64,000 nucleotides of DNA from an uncultured Alphaproteobacteria bacterium. Lineage in GTDB: Bacteria > Pseudomonadota > Alphaproteobacteria > RF32 > CAG-239. Made by a program: the position numbers and the translations under genes. The stretch is from NCBI GenBank assembly GCA_944390355.1, contig CALXPT010000002.1, forward strand, positions 124,001-188,000, written 5' to 3'. The notes under the pieces were generated by a model, which was not told the origin of the DNA, did no database searches, and worked only from the letters and a program-made list of their open reading frames with translations. Every line of letters starts with the position of its first letter. The first letter of the stretch is position 1. Positions 16,945 through 24,380 of the stretch are shown one piece after another.

Positions 16945-17078
16945 AAATTTTCCCTTTATTACTCAGTTATATTACTTATCGCTCAAAATAACCATTTACA
17001 GCCCCGTTGTCCGCCTTCGCTCCTCTGTCGCCCTGCAATCGGTAGCCCTTTCGATATAGGGTAGCGCACCGTTAAAAA

Positions 17079-17099
17079 TGATAATGATTATTATTATCA
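17079..17099. promoter_or_regulatory. Fur/PerR-type operator
   Basis: This 21-bp element is a near-perfect palindrome with TGATAAT and ATTATCA arms and only two mismatched pairs besides the centre. It matches the classical Fur box (GATAATGATAATCATTATC) at most positions and fits the PerR box pattern too. It lies 75 bases upstream of fprA, in the region shared with perR-rbr. Confidence 0.75.
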
Positions 17100-17112
17100 A
17101 TAAAAATATATG

Positions 17113-17141
17113 TTGTCAATTCAAAAATTGCATATTATTTA
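17113..17141 (+). promoter_or_regulatory. Candidate promoter of fprA
   Basis: TTGTCA, 17 bases, TATTTA, just downstream of the Fur/PerR palindrome and about 32 bases before the start codon. Confidence 0.5.
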
Positions 17142-17173
17142 TAAATAAGAATAACACAACAAAGGAGATAAAA

Positions 17174-18358
17174 ATGAAAGGCGTTGAGATAAAAAAAGAC
17201 ATCTATTGGGTAGGGGCTAAAGATTGGAATTTACAAGAGTTTCACGGTTACGCCACACCGCACGGCTCAACCTATAACTCATATTTGATTATGGATGAAA
17301 AAATCACATTGGTTGACGGTGTTAAGCATTATATGGTGAATGAGCAAATTGAGAGAATCAAGAGCCTGACGGATTTTTCCAAGATAGCATATATTGTGGT
17401 AAACCATGTTGAAATGGATCACTCCGGCAGCATTCCGCAATTGATGAAATTGGCTCCGCAAGCCACCATTATCACCAATTCCGCCGGAAAGCAGGCCTTG
17501 GAAGCCCACTTTGATACGACAGGATGGAATTATGAAATAATCAAAATGGGAGATAGTGTTTCAATCGGCAAACGAACCCTAACCTTTATGACCACGCCGA
17601 TGTTGCATTGGCCGGATTCGATGATGACTTATGTAAAGGAAGATAAGTTACTATTGCCGAATGACGGATTCGGACAGCACTATTGCGGAGACGAGCTGTT
17701 TTTCAAAGATGCACCGAGAGAGGTTGTCTTGCATGATGCGCAAAGCTATTTTGCCAATATCTTGTATCCTTACGTTGCACAAGCGGAAAAAGCACTGCAA
17801 ACAGCGGCAAGCCTGAATTTGGATATAGATATGATTGCGCCGTCGCACGGCTTGATTTGGAGCGGCAAGGAAGAAGTTGAGTTAATCCTCGGCTTGTATG
17901 ACAAATGGGCTAAAGGTGAAAACAAGGGCAAAGCGGTTATTGTGTATGACACCATGTGGGGCGCAACCGAAAAATTGGCAGAAACGGCCATGGGTGTATT
18001 TCAAGATGCGGGCATTCCGGTCAGCAAATATTGCTTAAGAACGCACGAAATGTCAGAGATTATAGCCGACTTTCCCGATGCGGAATATATCTTGATAGGC
18101 AACCCGACTTTGAACAATCAGCTTTATCCGAGAGTCGCGGGATTTGTAACATATCTGCGTGGTTTGGCACCTAAGGGCAAAAAAGGCTTGGCCTTTGGCT
18201 CTTATGGCTGGAAACCTGGGGTGGTTAAGCAGATTCAGTCTGTGTTTGAAGAACTGGGCTGGCAAACGGTTGAACCATTTGATGAAAAATACACGCCGAA
18301 ATCAGATGTTCTGGAGCGTTTCAAAGAACGGGTGAAAGAGCTGATAGCCTTGAAGTAA
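17174..18358 (+). CDS. fprA: Flavodiiron protein (oxygen/NO reductase)
   Basis: The start is ATG 17174, which has AAAGGAG seven bases upstream; the frame continues upstream without homology. Residues 1-245 form the metallo-beta-lactamase-like di-iron domain: NHVEMDHSG holds the H-x-E-x-D-H ligands, then a later His in MLHWPDSMM, D in LPNDGFGQH, and H in APSHGLIW. Residues about 255-394 form a flavodoxin domain (VIVYDTMWGATEKLA, GNPTLNNQLYP, FGSYGW). The protein reduces O2 to water, or NO to N2O, with electrons from rubredoxin-like donors. At 394 aa it is a simple class A enzyme. Linkage to perR and rbr supports an oxygen-scavenging role. Confidence 0.95.
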   Translation: MKGVEIKKDIYWVGAKDWNLQEFHGYATPHGSTYNSYLIMDEKITLVDGVKHYMVNEQIERIKSLTDFSKIAYIVVNHVEMDHSGSIPQLMKLAPQATIITNSAGKQALEAHFDTTGWNYEIIKMGDSVSIGKRTLTFMTTPMLHWPDSMMTYVKEDKLLLPNDGFGQHYCGDELFFKDAPREVVLHDAQSYFANILYPYVAQAEKALQTAASLNLDIDMIAPSHGLIWSGKEEVELILGLYDKWAKGENKGKAVIVYDTMWGATEKLAETAMGVFQDAGIPVSKYCLRTHEMSEIIADFPDAEYILIGNPTLNNQLYPRVAGFVTYLRGLAPKGKKGLAFGSYGWKPGVVKQIQSVFEELGWQTVEPFDEKYTPKSDVLERFKERVKELIALK

Positions 18359-18365
18359 AAGAAAG

Positions 18366-18401
18366 AAAAAGTGCTGAGAATTAAATCTCGGCACTTTTTT
18401 T
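18366..18401. terminator. Bidirectional terminator between fprA and hydE
   Basis: AAAAAGTGCTGAGA and TCTCGGCACTTTTT with a 6-base loop. It lies after the fprA stop and overlaps the last codons of the converging hydE. Confidence 0.8.
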
Positions 18402-19418
18402 GTGCGCGCCGTAATCTTGACCGATAGTTCGTCCGATGGAGATGAGTTTTTGCTTGAAAGAGACAAGAGCATCACAAGAGGCAAGATTAGTACTTGATTT
18501 TCCGGGGTAAAGCTCATAGTGTTGCCGCACGTCCGAGAGCGTAACATTGGGCATAATAACATTTGCGCCGGATTGCAGGGCTTTGAGCTGCCCGTTTGGT
18601 TCAAGAGTTTCCATAGCGGTAGTTGCCGGAATGTTTATGTCGGGCAAGATAAGGCGGGTAAGAGCCATAACTTTGCAAGCCAGCGTAAAAGTACCGCCTT
18701 CGGCTTGGGCAAGGGGCGTATCGGGATGAGGGATAAGCGGGCCGATTCCAACCATGTCAGCACCGATTTCTTTAAAGAAGAGAATATCATCGGCAAGGGA
18801 TTCGATTGTCTGATTGGGAAGGCCGACCAAACATCCCGTTCCTGTTTCAAGCCCGACGGATTTAATATCGAGCAAGCATTGCTTGCGTTTGTTCCAAGAC
18901 ATATCGGGGTCGTATTTTTCATAAAGAGCTTTGTCGGTTGTTTCAATGCGCAGGAGAAAGCGGTCGCATCCGGCATTTTTATAAGCAAGATAGTCGTCAT
19001 GAGTTTTTTCGCCGATACTAAGCGTGAGGGCGGTATCTAAAGTTTTAATCCGGCGGATAAGCGCGCAAAGCCTTTCTTGAGAGAACCACAAATCTTCCCC
19101 CGATTGCAGGACGATTGTTTTAAGCCCGAGTTGAGTAACGGCATATTCTGCAAGATGAAATATCGAGTCTTCATCAAGCCGATAACGGATGATATTTTTG
19201 TTATCGCGCCGCAACCCGCAGTAACAGCAGTTATTTTGACAGATGTTTGAAAATTCGATAAGCGCGCGTAAATGAATTTCATCACCGACAAATTTTTTGC
19301 GTATTTCATCGGCAGCCTTGAATAAGACTTCATTACAATCGTCATTACTCAACAAAGAAACAATCTCTTGCTTGTTGAGTCGATGAGAAAAAACCGCTTT
19401 ACTAATTAAATTATACAT
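18381..19418 (-). CDS. hydE: HydE-type radical SAM enzyme ([FeFe]-hydrogenase maturase)
   Basis: The 345-aa protein has the radical SAM cluster motif Cx3Cx2C in SNICQNNCCYCGLR (about residues 57-70), followed by IIRYRL as in HydE. A BioB-like TIM barrel follows (LQSGEDLWFS, GTGCLVGLPNQTIESLADD, GIGPLIPHPDTPL). HydE takes part in building the diiron subsite of [FeFe]-hydrogenases with HydF and HydG. Neither partner nor a hydrogenase is in this window, so they must lie elsewhere or the enzyme has another job. GGATTGAG precedes the ATG. Relatives such as PylB and the BioB-like group are less likely given the NKNIIRYRL motif. Confidence 0.85.
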   Translation of the reverse strand: MYNLISKAVFSHRLNKQEIVSLLSNDDCNEVLFKAADEIRKKFVGDEIHLRALIEFSNICQNNCCYCGLRRDNKNIIRYRLDEDSIFHLAEYAVTQLGLKTIVLQSGEDLWFSQERLCALIRRIKTLDTALTLSIGEKTHDDYLAYKNAGCDRFLLRIETTDKALYEKYDPDMSWNKRKQCLLDIKSVGLETGTGCLVGLPNQTIESLADDILFFKEIGADMVGIGPLIPHPDTPLAQAEGGTFTLACKVMALTRLILPDINIPATTAMETLEPNGQLKALQSGANVIMPNVTLSDVRQHYELYPGKSSTNLASCDALVSFKQKLISIGRTIGQDYGAHKKSAEI

Positions 19419-19445
19419 AATCTCAATCCAAACACCCGAAGTTAT

Positions 19446-19481
19446 AAAAAAATGCTCTCACCATAGAAAGTGAAAGCATTT
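19446..19481 (-). terminator. Terminator of the GT4 glycosyltransferase gene
   Basis: AAATGCT.TCAC and GTGA.AGCATTT; on the minus strand a T-run follows. Confidence 0.75.
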
Positions 19482-19497
19482 CATAAAAATAAGAACA

Positions 19498-21054
19498 CTA
19501 ATAACCATTTCCGGATTTAAGGAAATACATCATATTTGTATTCATGGCATTAGCAAATCTCAGATTTTTTTTTTGCAAGATCTTTCGACCATCGAGAACC
19601 CCTTGAACCAGATTATCTTTTTGTAAAGAAATTTTCTGCCATGTTAAATTCTCAGAAACGAAATTATAGCCGTTTTCAGAAATCTTATCGCAAAGTTCCT
19701 TATTATTAAGGAGCAGCTTCAAAGCCTTAACTTGACGCCAACGGTCTTCTTCTTGAGAAGGAGCATAAATTCCGATAGCCTTGCTGTAATCCTGATTGTC
19801 ATCGCGAATATCGGCACAATGAGCATAATCGTTAAAACCACTTCGACCGACGATGACAGCAGTTTTGCAGCCCATAGCTTCAATAGGCACCATACCGAAG
19901 GCCTCATTCAGACTAGACATAACAAAAACAGTAGAGGCTTTATAGACTTGAGCCATTTCTTGTTGGTTGAGAGAAGGCAAAAAGATGACTCGATCAGCAA
20001 AATCTCTAGTAATCTCCTTACATTCTTCCGTAACGGAATTTCCTTTTTCTCCGCTAACCATATAAATAACCGAAGGGTCGTCTTTCATAATTTCGACCAT
20101 AGATCTTGAGAGTTCGCTGAAACCTTTATCTCGAACCACACGCCCTAAGGAAGAAACAACTTTTTTTCCCATCAAGTCAATATGAGCAGCATTTCCGTCC
20201 AAGTCTCTGTATTCGAACTGATGTTTTAATTTATTTTTCTCTTGAGCGGAAACAGGATAAAATAACTGGTCATTATATCCCGGAGGAATAACGGTAATTT
20301 TATTAATATCTTGCAAATAAGGTTTAGCAATTAATCTTGTTTCTTCATCTGGAGATGTAGCGACAATAATATCTGCTTTATAGAAAGCATCTGTTTCATC
20401 TTTAATTCTTTGTTCAAAATTGTGCCATTTCCATTCTTCAAGAGAAATAATTCCTTTGGAAAGTTGAGGTAAATTGCGTTCATATTTTTTATGACCGAGA
20501 GAATGGCTGGTAACAAGCATAACAGGTCTGTTTCCCGTTTCACGTTCAATTCTGTCACAAAGCATACCAGCCGCCATCATACCATCGCGATAGTGTCCTT
20601 CAACCACCTCAATATTTTCCAACTGATTTTCTTTTTTATAAAAGTCGACCAAATTTTCAATAATTTCAGGGAGATAATCTCTGATTTCTTCTTTGGGAAC
20701 AAAATTAAAATTTCCACCTGCAGGCACACGCAAAACACGACTTCTGATTTTGGGGGTATCATGCCATTGCTGCTCAACGGTATAATTAATATCTTTTCCC
20801 AAATCTTTAAGTTCGCCGCCGAACTGAGGGCAAATACGAGGATCAACTCTTCTGGTAACCAAATCGACATCATAGCCATCGGCACTTGCAGCTAAAGCTT
20901 TAACATAATAGACCTGACCGCCGGTATCTTGTCCCGTAATAACCTTTTTAGCAATAACATGGGTGGTGGGAAAACCCTTTTCATCATTTTCAAAACCCCA
21001 ATCACCTTCAACCAAACCATGAGTTGAAAACATAACTTTTAATTTTCTAGACAT
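19498..21054 (-). CDS. Sucrose-phosphate-synthase-like GT4 glycosyltransferase
   Basis: The 518-aa GT-B enzyme begins with a region typical of sucrose synthases and sucrose-phosphate synthases: DTGGQVYYVKALA (about residues 43-55), VTRRVDPR and EGHYRDGM. Its donor-binding half has VSSLGRVVRDKGFSELSRS and the E-x7-E-type motif NEAFGMVPIEAMGC. Such enzymes transfer glucose or a related sugar from a nucleotide donor, in plants and cyanobacteria to fructose-6-phosphate. The acceptor here cannot be told from sequence, and a phosphatase partner is not adjacent. The first 40 residues hold an insertion absent from many short forms. It has its own terminator and lies alone. Confidence 0.8.
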   Translation of the reverse strand: MSRKLKVMFSTHGLVEGDWGFENDEKGFPTTHVIAKKVITGQDTGGQVYYVKALAASADGYDVDLVTRRVDPRICPQFGGELKDLGKDINYTVEQQWHDTPKIRSRVLRVPAGGNFNFVPKEEIRDYLPEIIENLVDFYKKENQLENIEVVEGHYRDGMMAAGMLCDRIERETGNRPVMLVTSHSLGHKKYERNLPQLSKGIISLEEWKWHNFEQRIKDETDAFYKADIIVATSPDEETRLIAKPYLQDINKITVIPPGYNDQLFYPVSAQEKNKLKHQFEYRDLDGNAAHIDLMGKKVVSSLGRVVRDKGFSELSRSMVEIMKDDPSVIYMVSGEKGNSVTEECKEITRDFADRVIFLPSLNQQEMAQVYKASTVFVMSSLNEAFGMVPIEAMGCKTAVIVGRSGFNDYAHCADIRDDNQDYSKAIGIYAPSQEEDRWRQVKALKLLLNNKELCDKISENGYNFVSENLTWQKISLQKDNLVQGVLDGRKILQKKNLRFANAMNTNMMYFLKSGNGY

Positions 21055-21269
21055 ACAAAACTCCTAAAGTCTTCAATAATTAAAACTAATGGAGTTACAT
21101 TAACAAAGAGCGGAGTTGAATCAATTCATACAAAAAGTTATCAACAATTTTTTAAATTATGCGACAAAAATAAAGCAACAAAACTTAGGATAATCCCTTG
21201 ACTAAAAAAATAAGAAGAGTAATACATTGCAGGTTGCCAAAAGACAGAAAGAATAAAGAGGAAAAAAAG

Positions 21270-23027
21270 ATGGAATGGATAAAGAAATTAATATCAATGT
21301 ATGAGAAAAATTATAGTCCGAAATTATTGGAAATAGTCAGGACACAGGGCTACAGTGCAAAGAGATTCAAGCAAGATTTATCAGCCGGATTAACCGTTTC
21401 GGTGATATCGATTCCTTTATCCATGGCTTTAGCAATAGCCTCGGGCGTTTCTCCGGCGCAAGGATTATATACGGCAATTGTTGCCGGATTCTTTATTGCA
21501 ATGTTTGCCGGCGGACGCTATCAAATCGGCGGCCCGACGGGCGCATTTGCCATTGTGATATTGGGCGTGTTGAATGGCTATGGTTATCAAGGTTTACTGA
21601 TGACGATGCTGATAACCGGAGCAGTCTTGATTATTGCCGGATTACTCAAACTCGGAACATATATAAAATATATTCCTTATCCGGTAGTTTTGGGTTTTAC
21701 GGCCGGTATCGGCTTGTTGCTGATATCAACTCAGTTTCAGGATTTGCTGGGATTAAAGATAGACAATGTACCCTCGGCGGTTATTCCGCGCTGGGGGGTA
21801 TATCTGAGTAATTTGGATAAAGCTACGGTTGGCTCTGTTTTCATAGCTATGATATCGTTTGGTATAATATTTTATGTTCAAAAAAATAAACCGCAGTTGC
21901 CGGCTTATCTGGTATGCGTGGGTGCATCAATTGTCATGGTAATGATATTAAAGATATTTGGGGTAGAGGTAGACACAATCGGCAGCCGCTTTGGCGGAAT
22001 TCCGCATTTTCTGCCTGCGCCTAAAGTTCCGGATTTTGATTGGAATATGTTTTTTGATATTTTGCCGAGCGGTTTAACCATAGCCTTTTTGGCTGCGATA
22101 GAGTCTTTGCTTTGCGCCACGGTTGCCGACGGTATGAGCGGTGATAACCACAATCCGAATGCTGAGTTGATAGGAGAAGGATTAGCAAATATAATTTGTA
22201 TGTTTTTTGGAGGAATTCCGGCCACATCAGCCATAGCGAGAACGGCCACATGCTTGAAAGCCAAGGCCTATTCACCGGTTGCGGGAATGATGAACGCCGT
22301 GTTTATATTAGTATTCATGATATTACTTGCGCCTTTGGCAAAATATATTCCGTTATCATGCTTGGCGGCGGTGTTAACCTTGGTAGGCTGGAATATGCTA
22401 GGAATTGGCAAAATGCTTAAAGTCATAGAAGGTCCGAGGGGCGACCGCTATACCTTGTTGGTTACGCTGAGTTTGACCTTGTTGGCGGATTTGAATACAG
22501 CCATAAGCGTAGGATTTATAATGTCGAGCATAATATTTATGCATAGAATGAGCCGCGAAATGGAAATAGAAACCGATGAAGCCACGTTGACAGAAAGCTC
22601 CGGCGGGCGAGATTTAACGCAGTTTTTGGCCAAAGACGGCGTCATGTCGTTAAGGTTGTCAGGTCCGTTATTTTTCGGAGCCGCCAGTCAGGTTTCAAAT
22701 TATTTGAAAAACTTGCCGCAAGCACCAAAAGTTCTGATATTGCGCATGGGTTATGTTCCGATTGTAGATGCAACAGGGGCTCATATTATAGTAGATTTCA
22801 TTCGCAAGGTTCAGCAATATGACACCAAAATAATTTTCTCAAATGTCAAGAAGCAACCTCGCCGTGTTTTAAAGGAGGCTTTTCATCTTGAAGGGATAAC
22901 CAATAGGAACATATCAACGGCATCAAATTTTGAAAATGCGCTCAAAATGGCCAAACGCTATTTAAGAGAGGAAAAAGAACAAAATAAGCAAAGATTTACA
23001 AATAATGATAACAAGTCAGAGAATTAA
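21270..23027 (+). CDS. SulP-family anion transporter with STAS domain
   Basis: The start chosen is ATG 21270, after an AAGAGG site; a longer frame from a TTG at 21198 is rich in Lys/Arg and lacks homology. The 585-aa protein has about 12-14 membrane segments with the SulP signature near SVISIPLSMALAIASGVSP (about residues 45-63), YTAIVAGF, and GPTGAFAIVI. A cytoplasmic STAS domain follows (about 470-560: LSGPLFFGAAS, LRMGYVPIVDATGAH). The family moves sulfate, bicarbonate or dicarboxylates; the substrate is not predictable. It starts a three-gene unit with two unknown proteins (spacings 63 and 9 bases). Confidence 0.93.
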   Translation: MEWIKKLISMYEKNYSPKLLEIVRTQGYSAKRFKQDLSAGLTVSVISIPLSMALAIASGVSPAQGLYTAIVAGFFIAMFAGGRYQIGGPTGAFAIVILGVLNGYGYQGLLMTMLITGAVLIIAGLLKLGTYIKYIPYPVVLGFTAGIGLLLISTQFQDLLGLKIDNVPSAVIPRWGVYLSNLDKATVGSVFIAMISFGIIFYVQKNKPQLPAYLVCVGASIVMVMILKIFGVEVDTIGSRFGGIPHFLPAPKVPDFDWNMFFDILPSGLTIAFLAAIESLLCATVADGMSGDNHNPNAELIGEGLANIICMFFGGIPATSAIARTATCLKAKAYSPVAGMMNAVFILVFMILLAPLAKYIPLSCLAAVLTLVGWNMLGIGKMLKVIEGPRGDRYTLLVTLSLTLLADLNTAISVGFIMSSIIFMHRMSREMEIETDEATLTESSGGRDLTQFLAKDGVMSLRLSGPLFFGAASQVSNYLKNLPQAPKVLILRMGYVPIVDATGAHIIVDFIRKVQQYDTKIIFSNVKKQPRRVLKEAFHLEGITNRNISTASNFENALKMAKRYLREEKEQNKQRFTNNDNKSEN

Positions 23028-23090
23028 GTTGATTCTTTAAACAATAGGATGATAATATATGACAAATTTGATAAATTAAGGAGAAATATC

Positions 23091-23648
23091 ATGATGTTGT
23101 TATCATTCTTAACGGTGATAATTTTAATATCGGCAACAAATGCTTATGCCAATCCGGCTTGTGCCGTATGTACGGTGGCCGTTGGGGCTTCATTGGAAAT
23201 TGCCAGAAGCTTGGGTGTTGATGATTGCGTTGTCGGAATATGGGCCGGAGCTTTGCTTGCATTATTAGGCTATTGGTTGATATTGTGGTTTGATAAGAAA
23301 GAGTGGAACTTTTGGGGCAGAAACGCGCTTTTGATGATAATCAGCGTTGGTTCAATAGGCTTTATGTATATATCTGAAATTACCTATTCGCCGAGAGTTA
23401 TATGGCACGTATTCTATCTTGACCCACTGTTATTTAGCACGATTTTGGGAGCATTGGTGTTTATTTACGCCTCAAAGTTCTACCAGTGGATGAAGAAAAA
23501 CAACGGCGGACACGCGCATTTTCCGTTTGAAAAAGTAGTCGTTCCGGTTGTAGCCTTAGCCTTGTTCAGCGCATATTTTTATTATAACCCGATGACATCG
23601 GGCGCAAATCCGGCCGCAAGTACTGAGGCTTTGCTTGAAAATTTTTAG
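23091..23648 (+). CDS. Membrane protein with N-terminal CxxC, partner of SulP
   Basis: AAGGAG precedes ATG 23091; the reading frame extends 14 codons further upstream but would lose this site. The 185-aa protein has a signal-like first segment ending in AYA, then NPACAVCTVAVGASLEIA with a Cys-x2-Cys, and a further Cys at VDDC. Four membrane segments follow at about 47-67, 76-95, 107-127 and 150-168. The Cys pair near the outer face could bind a metal, or form a redox disulphide. I do not recognise a named family. Tight placement between SulP and the next gene suggests all three work together. Confidence 0.8.
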   Translation: MMLLSFLTVIILISATNAYANPACAVCTVAVGASLEIARSLGVDDCVVGIWAGALLALLGYWLILWFDKKEWNFWGRNALLMIISVGSIGFMYISEITYSPRVIWHVFYLDPLLFSTILGALVFIYASKFYQWMKKNNGGHAHFPFEKVVVPVVALALFSAYFYYNPMTSGANPAASTEALLENF

Positions 23649-23657
23649 GAGAAGACA

Positions 23658-24239
23658 ATGAGTAAGAATGATAAAATTAAAGAATTTGTTGAAAGAATAG
23701 ATTCCTCTAAAAAAGTTAATCCAAAGGATTTGTCTTCCGATCAGGATTTGAGTATCGCGATTATGAATCTAATCAGTATTGAGGAACATCTGGTTTTTTC
23801 CGGAGCAAAAACGGGGAAAAGTTCTTTTTATGATTTGATAGAAGATATCAGAGAGAAAAGAAAAACCTTGATGCAAAAAATAATTCCCTCATATGAGGGA
23901 GAGGTTTGGTGTATTTCCAAGCATTTGCTGGCCTCATCCATGAGATTAATGGAAGTCGGCACCAAGCAGCAGTCTTTGGGTCATAAGGAAGAGGCTTATA
24001 AGTTGTTTGACCAAGCCTATGAGCTTTATTGCCTGTTCTGGGGCTTGAATATGAATATGTTGAATGTCGACGATGTAAAGTGGATAAAAGACAGCACGGA
24101 AGATATAAAGAAGATTTCATCCCGTTTAAGTAGCGAGGAAAAAGTCTCGGCAAAAGTCGAGACCACGGCAGAGAAGCCGAGCGCATTGGCAAAAATGAAA
24201 GCCTTTGTCCGCAAAGCCGTAGATTGTTGCATAGAATAA
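23658..24239 (+). CDS. Soluble helical protein, third gene of the SulP unit
   Basis: The 193-aa protein starts 9 bases after the membrane protein and has an AGGAGAAG site. It is entirely helical, with no signal peptide or membrane segment. EEHLVFSGAKTGKSSFYDLIEDIREKRKTLMQKI and LMEVGTKQQSLGHKEEAYKLFDQAYELYCLFWGL appear as two helical hairpins, the second like a single TPR. The C-terminus is basic and ends in DCCIE. I do not recognise a named family. A terminator follows, closing the three-gene unit. It is probably a cytoplasmic regulatory or adaptor subunit, which is inference. Confidence 0.75.
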   Translation: MSKNDKIKEFVERIDSSKKVNPKDLSSDQDLSIAIMNLISIEEHLVFSGAKTGKSSFYDLIEDIREKRKTLMQKIIPSYEGEVWCISKHLLASSMRLMEVGTKQQSLGHKEEAYKLFDQAYELYCLFWGLNMNMLNVDDVKWIKDSTEDIKKISSRLSSEEKVSAKVETTAEKPSALAKMKAFVRKAVDCCIE

Positions 24240-24250
24240 CAATAAAAAAT

Positions 24251-24289
24251 AAGGAGCGGCTGATGAAAAAAAAGCGGCTCCTTTTTTTT
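24251..24289 (+). terminator. Terminator of the SulP unit
   Basis: AAGGAGCGGCT pairs with AGCGGCTCCTT with one mismatch, then eight T. Confidence 0.75.
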
Positions 24290-24380
24290 GTGTCTCAAAA
24301 GTCATAAAAAACTTTTGCATTTTTGTTAAAATGTAATAAATTAAAGCAATATGGCCATTTATAAAATTATGAGAAAGTAA

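Noticed and set aside
17000-17070. GC-rich stretch between perR and fprA as a possible RNA gene
   Set aside because: Only short GGG/CCC pairings and no terminator; I could not support a structure.
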